NCBI GenBank assembly: GCA_018268355.1
Contig: JAFDWR010000003.1
Location: 62,001 to 126,000, forward strand
Direction: 5' to 3'
Source: Armatimonadota bacterium
Lineage (GTDB): Bacteria > Armatimonadota > Fimbriimonadia > Fimbriimonadales > Fimbriimonadaceae
DNA: 64,000 nucleotides
Shown here in pieces: positions 19,301 to 28,437 of the stretch. Made by a program: the position numbers and the translations under genes. The notes beneath the pieces were generated by a model, which was not told the DNA's origin, searched no databases, and was given only the letters and a program-made list of their open reading frames with translations. Position 1 is the stretch's first letter. Each line of letters starts with the position of its first letter.

Positions 19301-20880
19301 GGATAGAGGTTCACGGTGAGGCTCCTCGCCGTAAAGTCGGTTTGGGCCTCAGCGAGACCACCATTGATGACCTGGGTTTGGCTTGGGTTTGACGTTCCAA
19401 TGATATCGACGAAACCGTTAGCGACATACGCATCGAAGTCATCGCTTAGGTTAAACCAGGAGGAGACAAACTCGTTCGTCGAATTACCCCGGTAGTAGAA
19501 GTATGTCGCCGTTTGATTCGCATGGGTCAACTTGTTAACCATAGGCGCTTGGACGGTATAGCCACTTGGCAGCAGGTTCACCAAACCCGTCTGGTAGGAG
19601 ATGGCCTCCGAGAGCCCCTGAGGATTGGTGATCTTGGTCAGCAAGTTGCCAGCGGTTTCGCCGATGACCTGGTTGTTTGTGTCCATGAGGGGCGCTGCTG
19701 CACCGTACTCATAGGTCGTCGTGTAACCAGCCGGGGTCTTCGCAGAGGTCAGGTTGCCATCGGTATAGCCATATTCGACGGTCCGAACGCTGTCTGCCGA
19801 TGCCGTCTTGATCCTGTTGGATTCAGTCCCGGTTCCCCACGTGAACTCGATCTTGTGACCGTTCGGCATTTCGACGCGAATGAGCTTGTCCTCGGTCGTC
19901 GAGCCGTTCATCTTGCTGAACGTCGCGGTCCCCGCATAGATGTAGTTCGTGACGTTGCCGTGTCGATCGGTAGCGGTGTCGATCTTGAGGATGTTGCTGG
20001 GCTCAGGATCGGGCGCGTTGTTGGGATCGTAGTAGTAGGGCATCACGCCGCCCGTATTCGGGTTGCGCGAACCATAGGTGCCGTGCTTCGAATAGACATA
20101 GGTCGTGCCGTCGGCGGTCTTGACCGTGTTCGACGTCATGATCTGGTAGGTGTTGCCACCCTGGATGATCGTCTCGTAGGTCGTGTCGATCACATTGCTG
20201 TCCCAAGACGGAGGCGTAAGAACGCCGTCCACATCTCGCTGGATGGTCTCGGACTGACCGCTCGCGTCTTGAACGATGACCGCTTCGACGGGATCTGCTG
20301 CAATGGACGTGGGTCCTGCCTGTCCTCCGCCGCCACCACGTGCGTTAACCACCTTATTCGGGTCAAACTTTTCACCCGTGCTCTTCTCACCAAACCCAAG
20401 CGGAACTCCGCGGTAGGGCGATCCACCCGACTTGAGCAAGCCACCCGCAGTCGAGCGCACATCAACACTCAGGGTCCAGCCAACACCAAGGGGCCCATAG
20501 TCTCCGTTGTTCGAGCTGTAGCTCCGCGTCACGTTGACCGGGATGCCGTAGCCACCTTCAAACGTGAGGTCGGTTGCACTGGTCGAGTAGTTGCCCGTCA
20601 TGAGATCAACGCCGCGATAGGCCACGTTCCACTTCATCGCACCGGCGACATACGGACAGACCGCGAGCTTGCCCTGCAGCTTGTCCATGTCGGCAACGCG
20701 AAGGGCGCGCGAGGTCTTCGCTGCCTTCTTCTCGCCATCAGGAAGCGCAATAGGGGCCTTCTTGATCGCCGTGGGGTCAACAAGCACGCCCACGATCCCT
20801 TGAGGGACACTGAAGTTGCTCATCGAGATCGTGAGGATCACAGCAAGACTTCGGACGGTGAATTTGGAAGTGAGAATCAT
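16333..20880 (-). CDS. RHS-repeat protein with RHS core and variable C-terminal tip
   Basis: A 1515-residue protein with an N-terminal secretion signal (FTVRSLAVILTISMSNFSVPQG). The N-terminal third has the DUF6531-like opening (VDLMTGNYSTSATDLTFEGG). The rest contains dozens of YD/RHS repeats (TTYEYG, RNDLSNNPMCVQYTYG, GRTQELAYHF, WTYDNLNRMTASPG). The conserved core lies near residues 1335-1385 (MVYMRARYYEPGTGRFVSEDPAKFGPNWYNYCSNDP). The last 130 residues, from about 1386, are the variable tip: a hydrophobic helix (MIALIATGVGVIMLFTIPFL), a His-rich segment (FHEAHHTIHW) and a second hydrophobic stretch. The tip DNA is lower in GC than the core. RHS proteins form shells that encase toxin tips. 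The start lies 5 nt after the C39-like gene, in one operon with it. Confidence 0.85.
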   Translation of the reverse strand: MILTSKFTVRSLAVILTISMSNFSVPQGIVGVLVDPTAIKKAPIALPDGEKKAAKTSRALRVADMDKLQGKLAVCPYVAGAMKWNVAYRGVDLMTGNYSTSATDLTFEGGYGIPVNVTRSYSSNNGDYGPLGVGWTLSVDVRSTAGGLLKSGGSPYRGVPLGFGEKSTGEKFDPNKVVNARGGGGGQAGPTSIAADPVEAVIVQDASGQSETIQRDVDGVLTPPSWDSNVIDTTYETIIQGGNTYQIMTSNTVKTADGTTYVYSKHGTYGSRNPNTGGVMPYYYDPNNAPDPEPSNILKIDTATDRHGNVTNYIYAGTATFSKMNGSTTEDKLIRVEMPNGHKIEFTWGTGTESNRIKTASADSVRTVEYGYTDGNLTSAKTPAGYTTTYEYGAAAPLMDTNNQVIGETAGNLLTKITNPQGLSEAISYQTGLVNLLPSGYTVQAPMVNKLTHANQTATYFYYRGNSTNEFVSSWFNLSDDFDAYVANGFVDIIGTSNPSQTQVINGGLAEAQTDFTARSLTVNLYPMPYDVYYQASGTTIAKRHQPMSTAVYDMESQNALWSRDLIYPGARDAGLESANPQPTVFNLGYLRGLNNLPNVIQFTESECTYNFKGEPLNKIAREGYKTYTNSTPTYVRVWETSTAYWGADKYYQQKATRSRGTFNGQTSAWRYSFTDYYDSSAAQGSKGQTYRVYDPKYGGISLNTSTTLPSYVSSTSADAWKYQVQATGTHSVTMVYDSKGRSTDVYQLQKFVSGTPQYVQTHTTYGADQSPKWGQADVVVEDYGGLNRTTTNIAYDSSGRAIEVQDAKGRRFKTYYDLDGRVNQITRNDLSNNPMCVQYTYGTSGIENGQPVSIKDGSSAIQQDLTYVQSGVAVGQPSQVHEYGGYGRDYTATYTYNAYGDRDRVVYDTPNGQSSFRYLDYIRVGSPLKGARIFQTMQEQVKSGNNWVPGKDEFHYAYDSSGRLLASAFAQTPSLTSAAATGRGYDSYYGLGNSGPVSRVRSDATLDSAGRTQELAYHFQTSSGMEAITSNVATYASPLGLKTASQHYVKDPNNVQNYILNRTESYGYDADRDYLTSCTMGGSTRTWTYDPAGNRTGDSANTGTWTYDNLNRMTASPGQTYTYDAVGNMTGRSVNTSGGGNNNARVMTWDWTSNRMLSCSTQQSGARYEYRADGMRAMKFEGLTLSWQYLSDDEQVIQGSGFYDQVSGWNTPTSRYYYDGQMGFEEDRTHFAGSFGPNIDCDVTANALGARGIDRIQKYVRSSSDWGMSWTRSNPAQDVYVYPLYDAHGNMVRTLSKTTNGYTVSAETVVDPWGTKVSSGTGEKRDYCAAIGHVTDDESGMVYMRARYYEPGTGRFVSEDPAKFGPNWYNYCSNDPVSFIDETGNKPGWGGFAQMIALIATGVGVIMLFTIPFLLGFGVMEFHEAHHTIHWAFFLYCCAEIGLEPTTDHLIECIDREFRFISPMVDLILEGVEAGGRFKNGLLLAAVAGCAGYSLYVCRELWSSFVHEGVPFNE

Positions 20881-20884
20881 GGTC

Positions 20885-21832
20885 TTAGCTCACGCTTGGA
20901 AGAGATAGGGTCAGGACAGTTGCAGAGAAATCTGGAGTGTCAGAAGGCGGAAGTTTGACGGTTCGCTCCGAGTTGAACAGGGTGTCGTAAATCGTCATCG
21001 AGTCGGTTGTGACCTTGACAAGGACGACGTAGTGGTCACCGGCGAGGAGAATGGCAGGGGTTGGACAATTGGAGAAGTCCTTTCGGTTGAGTTCGAAACC
21101 ATAGGATTTCAATCCCAGCTGATCGAGGGCTCCTTTCATCTGCGACATGGTAGTCCCCTGCTGGGTCGTCTTGCAGAGCTTTGCGATCTTCTCGTAGGAC
21201 ATGGCCGGCTTGCCAAGACGGGGGAGAAGATTCTCAATGCACTTTGGCCCGCACATCGCGAGTTCGAGCTTGAGGTTCTTCTCGCGCTTGGTGACGACCT
21301 CTTGATAGAGCGCATCATCTTGGGGAAGGCTCGTCCCGCCGTTCAGGCGGGTGAGACGGCGATAGGCGGCCGTTGCAAGCGGACTCTTTGGAAAGTCCTT
21401 GAGGAACCGGCGAAACTCGTCCATCGCCTCCTTCTTCTTTCCCATTCCGACCAGGCAAACGGCAGCCTGGTACGCAGCTTGATCTTTGAGTCCGCCAAAG
21501 TCCGGAGAGCTAGCGGCTGTGCCTTTGTGTTCGCTGGAAGCAGTCAGGAAGACCTCGCGAGCAGCCGAGAAGTCCTTTTTCGCCGCTTTCTGATAGCCGA
21601 GTTCAATCCTCGACCTCGTCACCAGGTCTTGTTTTGCAGGGTCCTTGCTCGCAGAGTTCTTTTGGACAAAGTCTTTCAGCACCTCCTGATGCTCAGCTTG
21701 CGTCAGGTCTCGGTCTTGCTTCTGTGAAGCGGCCTTGGCGGCACCCAATTCGGATGCGTTCTTCTTCTGACCACTGCAGCCTGCAGCGACAACCAGCGCA
21801 AGCGCGAGGACGATAGGCGTAGAGATCTTCAT
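20885..21832 (-). CDS. lipoprotein with tetratricopeptide-like region and C39-like peptidase domain
   Basis: A 315-residue protein. Residues 1-19 form a lipoprotein signal ending in the lipobox VAAGC. Residues about 70-165 contain helical pairs of TPR type (AAREVFLTASSEH, AVCLVGMGKKKEAMDEFRRFLKDFP). The C-terminal 120 residues resemble peptidase family C39: Cys about 194 in MCGPKCIENLLPRLG, His about 265 in LLAGDHYVVLVKV and Asp about 282 in TIYDTLF form the expected triad. The oxyanion-hole Gln normally six residues before the Cys is Lys here, so activity is uncertain. Its ATG overlaps the stop of the 514-residue gene (ATGA) and the RHS gene follows after 4 nt. Processing or tethering of the RHS protein is a reasonable inference. 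Confidence 0.65.
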   Translation of the reverse strand: MKISTPIVLALALVVAAGCSGQKKNASELGAAKAASQKQDRDLTQAEHQEVLKDFVQKNSASKDPAKQDLVTRSRIELGYQKAAKKDFSAAREVFLTASSEHKGTAASSPDFGGLKDQAAYQAAVCLVGMGKKKEAMDEFRRFLKDFPKSPLATAAYRRLTRLNGGTSLPQDDALYQEVVTKREKNLKLELAMCGPKCIENLLPRLGKPAMSYEKIAKLCKTTQQGTTMSQMKGALDQLGLKSYGFELNRKDFSNCPTPAILLAGDHYVVLVKVTTDSMTIYDTLFNSERTVKLPPSDTPDFSATVLTLSLPSVS

Positions 21833-23373
21833 TGTCCTGCCGCGGAAACGTTCAGTTTCCAGATTCTGGGGGCACCGTCAGATACAGGGAACCCAAGGCC
21901 CGACGAGGTGATGAATTGCTGGGTGGCGAAATACCGCCACGCCGGATCCAGCCCATCTTCAATATTTGCCAAGTTGTCGTCGGTACCGGTGATTGGGAAG
22001 TTGTCCCAATAGCGGCTGACGATCACCTTTGAAGGAATGGAAGTTGGCGCGCCGGGCGACCAGTCTGAGGGGAGCCTAAAGTTCACGTAGTCCGGTGAGA
22101 AGTTGGTTGGCATCTCGGCGAGGGTTTGAGTGGAGTTACTGAGCGAGATCGGCGCGGTGAACGCCGCGATCCGGCTCCAACGATTGGCCCAGTTGTAGTT
22201 GCCGTTCCCGACGCCGATGTTCGAATCCGAACTGCTCGGGACAGATGCAGCGAGTCGAATCGATGTGTTGATCCGCTTAGGAGCACCCATGTCAAGGAGA
22301 CTGAGACCCGCATAGCTGGAATCCGCAAAGCTCGAGGGCGACCAAAATTGCATTCTTGCCACGCCGCTTTGATCTCGGTTCCAAGGACCCCTGCCGACGA
22401 AAAGCCCTCCCTTGTATTCCCAGGGGTAGTAGCTGAAGTTCCTCAGAGGTGAATTCGGATCAACCCCTGGAACCCCGGCCATATTAGGCGGTCCGTAGAG
22501 CTTTCTTGTGTCCGCACTGGATGCTGAGCAAACGAGCTTGTCAACGCTGACCGTCCTTTGGCAGGATATCTGGTCACCGTAAAGAGCCTTCGACTTGCGC
22601 TGCCAATAGTAGCGAGTCTCATCGTAGGTCCACGTTCCCTGGTCTTGGACATAGTGGTCTGCGATGCAAACGAGTTCAAAGTACTCGTAGCTTCCGTTGA
22701 AGGCAACTTTGAACGAGCCCGACGGCAGGGTGCCGTTGTTGACCCAGCAAACGGTGCCCGATGAGTGGAGCCCGATGCTGTTCTTCCAGAAGGTGCTGCC
22801 GCCAATGGGGTTCCAGCCTTGGTTAGGCAAAACCTCGACGCCGCCGGTCGTGGCACCAGGCTGAGCCAACTCGGCCCAAATCTCAACGCTAAACTTGTTC
22901 GCCTCGGCGAGGACTTTTTCCCCTCCTTGAAGGCTCGTCGGGTCAATGACGACCTGACCCGTGCCGTTCAGTGTGGTGAGGCTAAGGCTCGTGCCCGCTG
23001 CCGGGTAAATCACTCTGAATGCCGTTCCGTTCGGAGAAAGAGGGTTCGTTCTTGCCGCACCCTGGAACCAAACCGAGCCCACAGGCTGGGGAAGCGGATT
23101 ACCGCCGTTAATCGTGGGCGGAAGCTCAGACCATTGATACTTCGTGGCACCTGTATTAGCCCCACCCATGAAGAACCCAATCTTGAGCGCATGGCGGGTT
23201 TGCGTCGTCGAAGTGTTGCCCGCAAGGAGTGTGGTGACGGACTTGACCTCAGTCGCATCGCCAATGGCAAAGGGCGGAATTTCATCCAAGATGAAGGGTG
23301 ATGCCTGTGGGGTCCTGTAAAGAAGACCGAGCGACACCAATACCGCGTTTCGCATGAACCGCTGGGTACGCAT
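21829..23373 (-). CDS. secreted protein of unknown function, first gene of the RHS operon
   Basis: A 514-residue protein of no family I recognise. The N-terminus has a signal-like hydrophobic stretch (MRNAVLVSLGLLYRTPQAS). The rest is rich in Gly, Ser, Asn, Trp and Tyr with few charges, as in extracellular beta-sandwich proteins. Cysteines in the central part (VCWVNN, FELVCIADHY, ISCQRT, KLVCSAS) may form disulfides. Two starts are possible, the ATG at 23373 and one at 23355. A TATAAG sequence at 23380-23385 lies so close to the first that the transcript could be leaderless or begin just ahead of the second. It is translationally coupled to the C39-like lipoprotein. Confidence 0.55.
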   Translation of the reverse strand: MRTQRFMRNAVLVSLGLLYRTPQASPFILDEIPPFAIGDATEVKSVTTLLAGNTSTTQTRHALKIGFFMGGANTGATKYQWSELPPTINGGNPLPQPVGSVWFQGAARTNPLSPNGTAFRVIYPAAGTSLSLTTLNGTGQVVIDPTSLQGGEKVLAEANKFSVEIWAELAQPGATTGGVEVLPNQGWNPIGGSTFWKNSIGLHSSGTVCWVNNGTLPSGSFKVAFNGSYEYFELVCIADHYVQDQGTWTYDETRYYWQRKSKALYGDQISCQRTVSVDKLVCSASSADTRKLYGPPNMAGVPGVDPNSPLRNFSYYPWEYKGGLFVGRGPWNRDQSGVARMQFWSPSSFADSSYAGLSLLDMGAPKRINTSIRLAASVPSSSDSNIGVGNGNYNWANRWSRIAAFTAPISLSNSTQTLAEMPTNFSPDYVNFRLPSDWSPGAPTSIPSKVIVSRYWDNFPITGTDDNLANIEDGLDPAWRYFATQQFITSSGLGFPVSDGAPRIWKLNVSAAGQ

Positions 23374-24054
23374 GACACTCTTATACTAACATGAACATTT
23401 TGAAAATTAAGAAAAAAATTTAGGAATTTTTTGGTTGCTAACGCAACGTTCACGTTTCTGCAGTCCAGAATCACCCTGTTGCTGGGATCGTTTCAACCTA
23501 GAACCCCGGAAATGTGTCCATACTATCGGTCGTCTGGACTCCTCGCGGGACCATTGCCGACTCCTCTTGGCGCCTTCAAGAGGCGAACACGGGCAATTTC
23601 GGTTGATCCTCACGGTACTGCAGTCTCATTGCAATAACTTGCTTATCCTGCCGGTAGGCCGACGTTGAGTGTTCAGCTGTGCAACACCTGCGTTCTTGCC
23701 ATGTCGGCTGCCTTTAGTCCGGCGCAACCCAGAGTCGCTGGACTAGCCATGCAGCGAAGCAGGCAGGCACTCCCCATTGACCTTGGTGCGGTCAAGACCG
23801 CTGATGGCCTTAGTTGTTCGTAACTATCTCGAATCCAATTTCGATTTGGTCCATGTTGATTAAATCAACAAGGGATCCTCTTGCGCCCAATACACATCGA
23901 ACGACGCCGCGCATTGTAAAGAGGGCTGGAACAGAGCAAGTGACTTGCCGGAAAGAACAGCCTCTTACGGCTTGATAGTCGCCGGGCCCCACCCATCTTT
24001 CGAGGACTTGCAGAGAATTGCGCGACTGGTCCGCCAACAGCCACGGGAATCGAT
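23374..24054. other. 681-nt intergenic region between the RHS operon and hsdR
   Basis: This holds the upstream side of the RHS operon, including an AT-rich block at about 23397-23436 likely to be promoter DNA, and the 3' flank of hsdR. An 82-codon open stretch starting from a TTG at 24058 overlaps the hsdR stop but has no recognisable content. No tRNA, integrase, repeat array or clear terminator was seen. Confidence 0.5.
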
Positions 24055-27000
24055 TCAACTCACTAAGGCAAGTTGGCGAATCTTTTGTAGGGCCCCGAAT
24101 ATCCGCTGTGTTCTTTCTTCTCCAAACAGACGTTCTGGACCCAGAGGACTGAGATCCGTAAAGGGGCTCTCGTAAAGCATTCCCGGCTCCATCGTGCCGT
24201 GCTCGGTCAGATAATCAATGATGAGGTTGACGAACTCCACCTGGTTCGCCGACATAGTCTCGCCACTCAAGAACTCGTTGAACGCCTGCTTGGCCGCCTG
24301 CCGATCGAGGCCGACAAGGGAGCGGACAAATAAGCCAAGCCCAAACGCAGATGCCTGCTGCAGGGTCTCAAGGGAACCAGCCCCACTCTCCTTTAAAACC
24401 TGCTCCAGCTCGACAAGGTCCAGCCGGTCAAGTGGCTGGTTCAGACGTAGCTTTTGAATTGCCTCACGATCCTGGTGCTGCCGCAAGAACGCCCTCGCCT
24501 TCTCGCGAAATCGCTCGAAACTGTTGTCACCGGCGAACGCAAAGAGCTCGATCTCAACCTCATCCCCCATCTCATCGCGGAAGTCGGTGAAGATAGGGCT
24601 TCCCTTCCGATGGACAATCAAGTTGACCAGGCCGCGAAGCCTGAGCCTAACCATCTCCAACATCGGAAGCGTCACATCTTCCCACCAATCGTCGGTTTGC
24701 AACTCCTCAATCAGCGGGAGTTGTTCCTTAATGATCGGGATAGTTGACGACTCCTCTAAGTTCGCCGCAATCTCTTGAACTTGCTGCCTCAGCTTCGTGA
24801 AGGCCGGCTTGCCCTCTGCGGTTGCAACCTGAAGTCGGAGAATCAAGAGGTCGAACTGCTTAGCCTCCACGGTTTCGCTCACCAGCTCGGTCGGGAGCCC
24901 GGCGATCTCATTCGCGAGTTCGGACAACTTCTCATCATCCAATACTTCCCAGGACTCGCCTGCCTGATACTTCTCCACGAGCCGGCGCTTGGCTCGAACG
25001 ATGAAGTTGTCCGTGTTCATCGCGCTGACTTCGTTCTTGAGCAGTTCGATAATCGATCGGAACAGCTGGTCGTCAGTCTGAGGCTCGCTTCCATACTGAG
25101 CCAAGTGCTCCTTCACTTTCTGGCCACCTTCCCTGGAATGCGAAAGCGCGGCAAGCAGCTTCAGACGTGCTTCGAAGAGCCGCTTGCTAAGCGAGGCTCC
25201 GGACGAGCCTTCGGTACCCTCCATCTCCTGGCTGAAGAACTCTAGGTTTCTGCAGAAGTCGAAAATGTAGAAGAACTCCTTATCTAGCCCCGGTCCAAAA
25301 AGGTCTGGGCTCAACCGAGTCCCGCGGCCGATCATCTGCCAGAACTTGGTCTTCGACCGGACCTGCTTGAAGAAAACGAGGTTGACAAGTTCGGGAACGT
25401 CGATCCCCGTATCGAGCATATCAACGCTGATCGCAATCTGCGGGAGCTTCTTTGGGTTGCTGAAGTTATCGATAAGGCTCTGCGCGTACTCGGTCTGAAA
25501 GTCGATGACCTGGGCGAAGTGGCCGGCATACTTCGGATAGTTCTTGTTGAACCTCTCTGCGATAAAGACGGCGTGGTCGTGGTTCTTCGCAAAGATGATC
25601 GTCTTGCCGAGCTTGTCGCCGCCATCCACTTTCTGGCCGCGCTCCATCAAGTGCTTCAGAACCTGATCCACGGTGTCCTGATTGAAGAGCCATTTGTTGA
25701 CTGCCGCCGGTTCGATGCGTCTGGACTCTAGGACATCTTCAGCGCGATCCTTCCAGTCCGTGAGCTCAAACAGTTCCTTTTCGTCGTCAGACAAAAGCTC
25801 ATAGGTGATGCCTTCACTCGGTAGCTTCAAAGGAACCGATACCGCGCGGGCGCGCACGAGGAAACCATCAGAGACGGCCTCATCCAGGGTGTAGGCGTCC
25901 GTCGGAACACCCTCTTCGAGGTCAAAGAGGCCGTAGGTGTTCCGATCCACTTCTTCCTTCGGCGTTGCGGTGAGGCCGACGAGGTAGCTGTCGAAGTACT
26001 CGAAGATCGACTTGTACTTCATATAAACCGACCGGTGGGCCTCGTCGATGACCACGAGGTCAAAGTGGCCGGGACCGAACCGCCGCTCGCTTCCCTTCGT
26101 GTCGTCAATGAGCCCGATCATCGTCGGATAGGTCGAGACGTACACCCGGCCCTCTGCGTTCTTTTCCGTAACAAGGTTCACCGCTGAAGCATCGGGCAGG
26201 TAGCGCTTGAAGGCGTAGACCGCCTGGTTCACGAGCGCCGTTCGGTCGGCAAGGAACAGGATGCGCTTGGCCCAGTTCGCCCGCATCAGCAGGTCGGCAA
26301 GCGCAATGACCGTTCGCGTTTTGCCCGAACCCGTCGCCATGACGAGCAGGGCCTTTCGAGCATGATCCTTCTCGAACGACTCGCCGATCCGCCGAATCGC
26401 GCGGGTTTGGTAGTACCGCTCGACAATCTCGCCGCTGATGTGCGTCGTGGTGAGGCTGCGCCGTGTGGTTCGGCGCTGAATCATCAGCTCGAGCTCGGCC
26501 TTCTTGTAGAACCCCTGGACCGGCCTCGGCGGATACTTCAGATCGTCCCAGATCCAGTGCTCATAGCCGTTCGTGTAGAAGATGATCGGCCGCTGACCGA
26601 ACTTCGCTTCGAGACAGTCGGCATAGAGCTTGGCCTGGGTTTGGCCCACCCGAGCGTCACGCCGCGTCCGTTTCGCCTCCACGACGGCGAGCGGCTTGCC
26701 ATCGTCGCCCCAAAGGACGTAATCGACAAAGCCCTTGCCCTCCTTATTGGGCATGCCTTCGACCTCATATTCCCGGTCCTCTGGCTTGACGAGCGCCCAA
26801 CCCGCCTCTTTCAAAAGGAGGTCAATGAAGAGGTCGCGGGTCTCGGCTTCAGAGTAGTTGTGAGTGTCAGGGGTGGCGGCGTTGGCTTTCTTGATCGCGG
26901 CGAGCTCGGCACGCGCCTTCTTGAGCTCTTCGTCGAGATTGGCGCGGTCACTCAGCGCGGCAAACGTCTTCTCACGCTCGGCGACGAGGGCGTTGTTCAG

Positions 27001-27468
27001 CTCTTGAAGCTTCGAAAGGGCCTGGATCGGAACCGTGGCGGTCTTAGGAAGTGCCTCCGGGTTGAACGTCAACCCGGGTTCGGGTTTGGCACCCTTGGCA
27101 TAGGTTCGGACGAGCCAATAGCAAACGTGGAAGAGCTCTCGAACGGCGGCGGCAGAATCACTCGCGCTGAGGGGCCTTTGACTATGGACCGCGCTATTGC
27201 CGAGGTCCTTGATGATGCGGCACTTGTAGAAAACCGCCTGGCCGACTGCGTTCTGGAAGCTCGATTCGTGGATCAGGGCACTCAGGTCTTCGCGGTAAGG
27301 GAGCTGGAGGGTGGCATCGTGCTCATAGGCCCAGGTGACGGCGAGCTCGAGCGCGCGCCGGGCGTAGAAGCAGGCCGCGCGAGGGTCGGAATTCGCCAAC
27401 GCTTCCGCGCGGTGCGCGGCGTCGTGCACCTCGGGGAACTCGGACTGGAGGAAGGCGAATTGGGACAT
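24055..27468 (-). CDS. hsdR: type I restriction enzyme, R (motor and nuclease) subunit
   Basis: A 1137-residue protein of EcoEI-type HsdR architecture. Residues about 8-105 form a DUF4145 domain (ACFYARRALELAVTWAYEHD), followed by a coiled coil to about 200. The nuclease domain near 207-300 has the PD-(D/E)xK signature (FVDYVLW then AVVEAKRTRRD). The SF2 helicase has Walker A MATGSGKT at about 376, DEAH-box VVIDEAHRS at about 472, motif III GLTATPK and motif VI IGRGTRLS. The C-terminal region matches the EcoEI R C domain (ETVEAKQFDLLILRLQ). The subunit translocates DNA and cleaves unmethylated invading DNA when bound to HsdM and HsdS. It is the last gene of the operon, 9 nt after the DUF3644 gene. 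Confidence 0.95.
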   Translation of the reverse strand: MSQFAFLQSEFPEVHDAAHRAEALANSDPRAACFYARRALELAVTWAYEHDATLQLPYREDLSALIHESSFQNAVGQAVFYKCRIIKDLGNSAVHSQRPLSASDSAAAVRELFHVCYWLVRTYAKGAKPEPGLTFNPEALPKTATVPIQALSKLQELNNALVAEREKTFAALSDRANLDEELKKARAELAAIKKANAATPDTHNYSEAETRDLFIDLLLKEAGWALVKPEDREYEVEGMPNKEGKGFVDYVLWGDDGKPLAVVEAKRTRRDARVGQTQAKLYADCLEAKFGQRPIIFYTNGYEHWIWDDLKYPPRPVQGFYKKAELELMIQRRTTRRSLTTTHISGEIVERYYQTRAIRRIGESFEKDHARKALLVMATGSGKTRTVIALADLLMRANWAKRILFLADRTALVNQAVYAFKRYLPDASAVNLVTEKNAEGRVYVSTYPTMIGLIDDTKGSERRFGPGHFDLVVIDEAHRSVYMKYKSIFEYFDSYLVGLTATPKEEVDRNTYGLFDLEEGVPTDAYTLDEAVSDGFLVRARAVSVPLKLPSEGITYELLSDDEKELFELTDWKDRAEDVLESRRIEPAAVNKWLFNQDTVDQVLKHLMERGQKVDGGDKLGKTIIFAKNHDHAVFIAERFNKNYPKYAGHFAQVIDFQTEYAQSLIDNFSNPKKLPQIAISVDMLDTGIDVPELVNLVFFKQVRSKTKFWQMIGRGTRLSPDLFGPGLDKEFFYIFDFCRNLEFFSQEMEGTEGSSGASLSKRLFEARLKLLAALSHSREGGQKVKEHLAQYGSEPQTDDQLFRSIIELLKNEVSAMNTDNFIVRAKRRLVEKYQAGESWEVLDDEKLSELANEIAGLPTELVSETVEAKQFDLLILRLQVATAEGKPAFTKLRQQVQEIAANLEESSTIPIIKEQLPLIEELQTDDWWEDVTLPMLEMVRLRLRGLVNLIVHRKGSPIFTDFRDEMGDEVEIELFAFAGDNSFERFREKARAFLRQHQDREAIQKLRLNQPLDRLDLVELEQVLKESGAGSLETLQQASAFGLGLFVRSLVGLDRQAAKQAFNEFLSGETMSANQVEFVNLIIDYLTEHGTMEPGMLYESPFTDLSPLGPERLFGEERTQRIFGALQKIRQLALVS

Positions 27469-27477
27469 CTAACTCTC

Positions 27478-28437
27478 TTACTTCATCTTGAATTTCTTAT
27501 CAAGTACTTCGAGAACCGCGGGACCATAAAACTTTTTCCGAGCAGATTTTGGGTTCCCGGGGTCTAATTTTCGAACGTGAACAAATTTCTCATCCGCTTC
27601 CAGCGGCTTCCGAAGATCATGGTATGCCTGATTCTCTTTGAAGTCAGTGTATCTTTCGGAGCATTTTTGCGTCAGCTCACGGTAATCCCACGGATAGCGG
27701 TCGCGGATTTGTTCCTCGGTCAGCACAACACGAATCGCGTCAGGGTCCCTGCTCGTACGAACAGGCGAAGCGGTGACCGACTTGGATCGCACGAAGCGGG
27801 TCTCAACGTTGATTGCCACTGCATACCTTGCGGCAGGATCTGAATTGGGATCAATAAGCCCTCTCAGAAAGCGGACAAAGCTGTCTTCCTCACGGTTCAA
27901 AGAAATGGCCTGTACCGAAGCGGGAGCCGTGGCAAAAGACAAGGGCATCAGATAGAAGTTGTGCTTTGACAGATCAGCATCGAACCAGTCTTGGACTGCC
28001 GCCACGAAATTTTTCAGGCACCCCATCCCAATTTCTAGCAAGTGCTCTTCGAACCTTGGATTCTTATGATAAAGGTGAACCGAGGTATCTCGCAGCTCGG
28101 TCAGGGCATCCAGATTCTTTCGACATGCCTCTTGAACAACTCCTGACTCCACAAGCTTCTTTCCAAGGAAATCGATGCTCACAGTCATCGGGTTTCCAGA
28201 CCGCGTTCTTCGATATCTTGCTTTAGGACCAGTGCCTTCACGTACGTAAAGGCTCGCCATCTTGTTATCGTTATCCGCCAGCCACTTGGCTTTGAGAAGG
28301 AGCTCCCAAGCGTTAAGAGCAAGAATCGTGAAGCTCTCGGCGCGATACTGGAAGTCGGGCTTGTTATAGACGTCAATTGCCGCAATCATGGCCGCGATTG
28401 AGCGATCCAGGAGCGTTTTTGCACGTGACTTCATCAT
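27478..28437 (-). CDS. DUF3644 family protein within the type I RM operon
   Basis: A 319-residue protein beginning MMKSRAKTLLDRSIAAMIAA. The segment ESFTILALNAWELLLKAKWL is the DUF3644 signature. DUF3644 proteins are helical, of unknown biochemical role, and often found near restriction-modification genes; HEPN-like RNase relatives have been suggested for similar all-helical families, but I see no clear R-x4-6-H motif to claim that. The second half (PWDYRELTQKCSERYTDFKENQAYH) resembles a DNA-binding helical domain. Its start overlaps the hsdS stop (ATGA) and hsdR follows after 9 nt, so it is made together with the restriction complex. An accessory or regulatory role in restriction is inference. 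Confidence 0.75.
   Translation of the reverse strand: MMKSRAKTLLDRSIAAMIAAIDVYNKPDFQYRAESFTILALNAWELLLKAKWLADNDNKMASLYVREGTGPKARYRRTRSGNPMTVSIDFLGKKLVESGVVQEACRKNLDALTELRDTSVHLYHKNPRFEEHLLEIGMGCLKNFVAAVQDWFDADLSKHNFYLMPLSFATAPASVQAISLNREEDSFVRFLRGLIDPNSDPAARYAVAINVETRFVRSKSVTASPVRTSRDPDAIRVVLTEEQIRDRYPWDYRELTQKCSERYTDFKENQAYHDLRKPLEADEKFVHVRKLDPGNPKSARKKFYGPAVLEVLDKKFKMK

Noticed and set aside
19513-20958. 481-codon plus-strand open frame opposite the RHS gene
   Set aside because: Lies antisense to the RHS repeats and has no protein-like pattern.
23810-24058. 82-codon frame from a TTG overlapping the hsdR stop
   Set aside because: Rare start, no Shine-Dalgarno-like site and no recognisable content.
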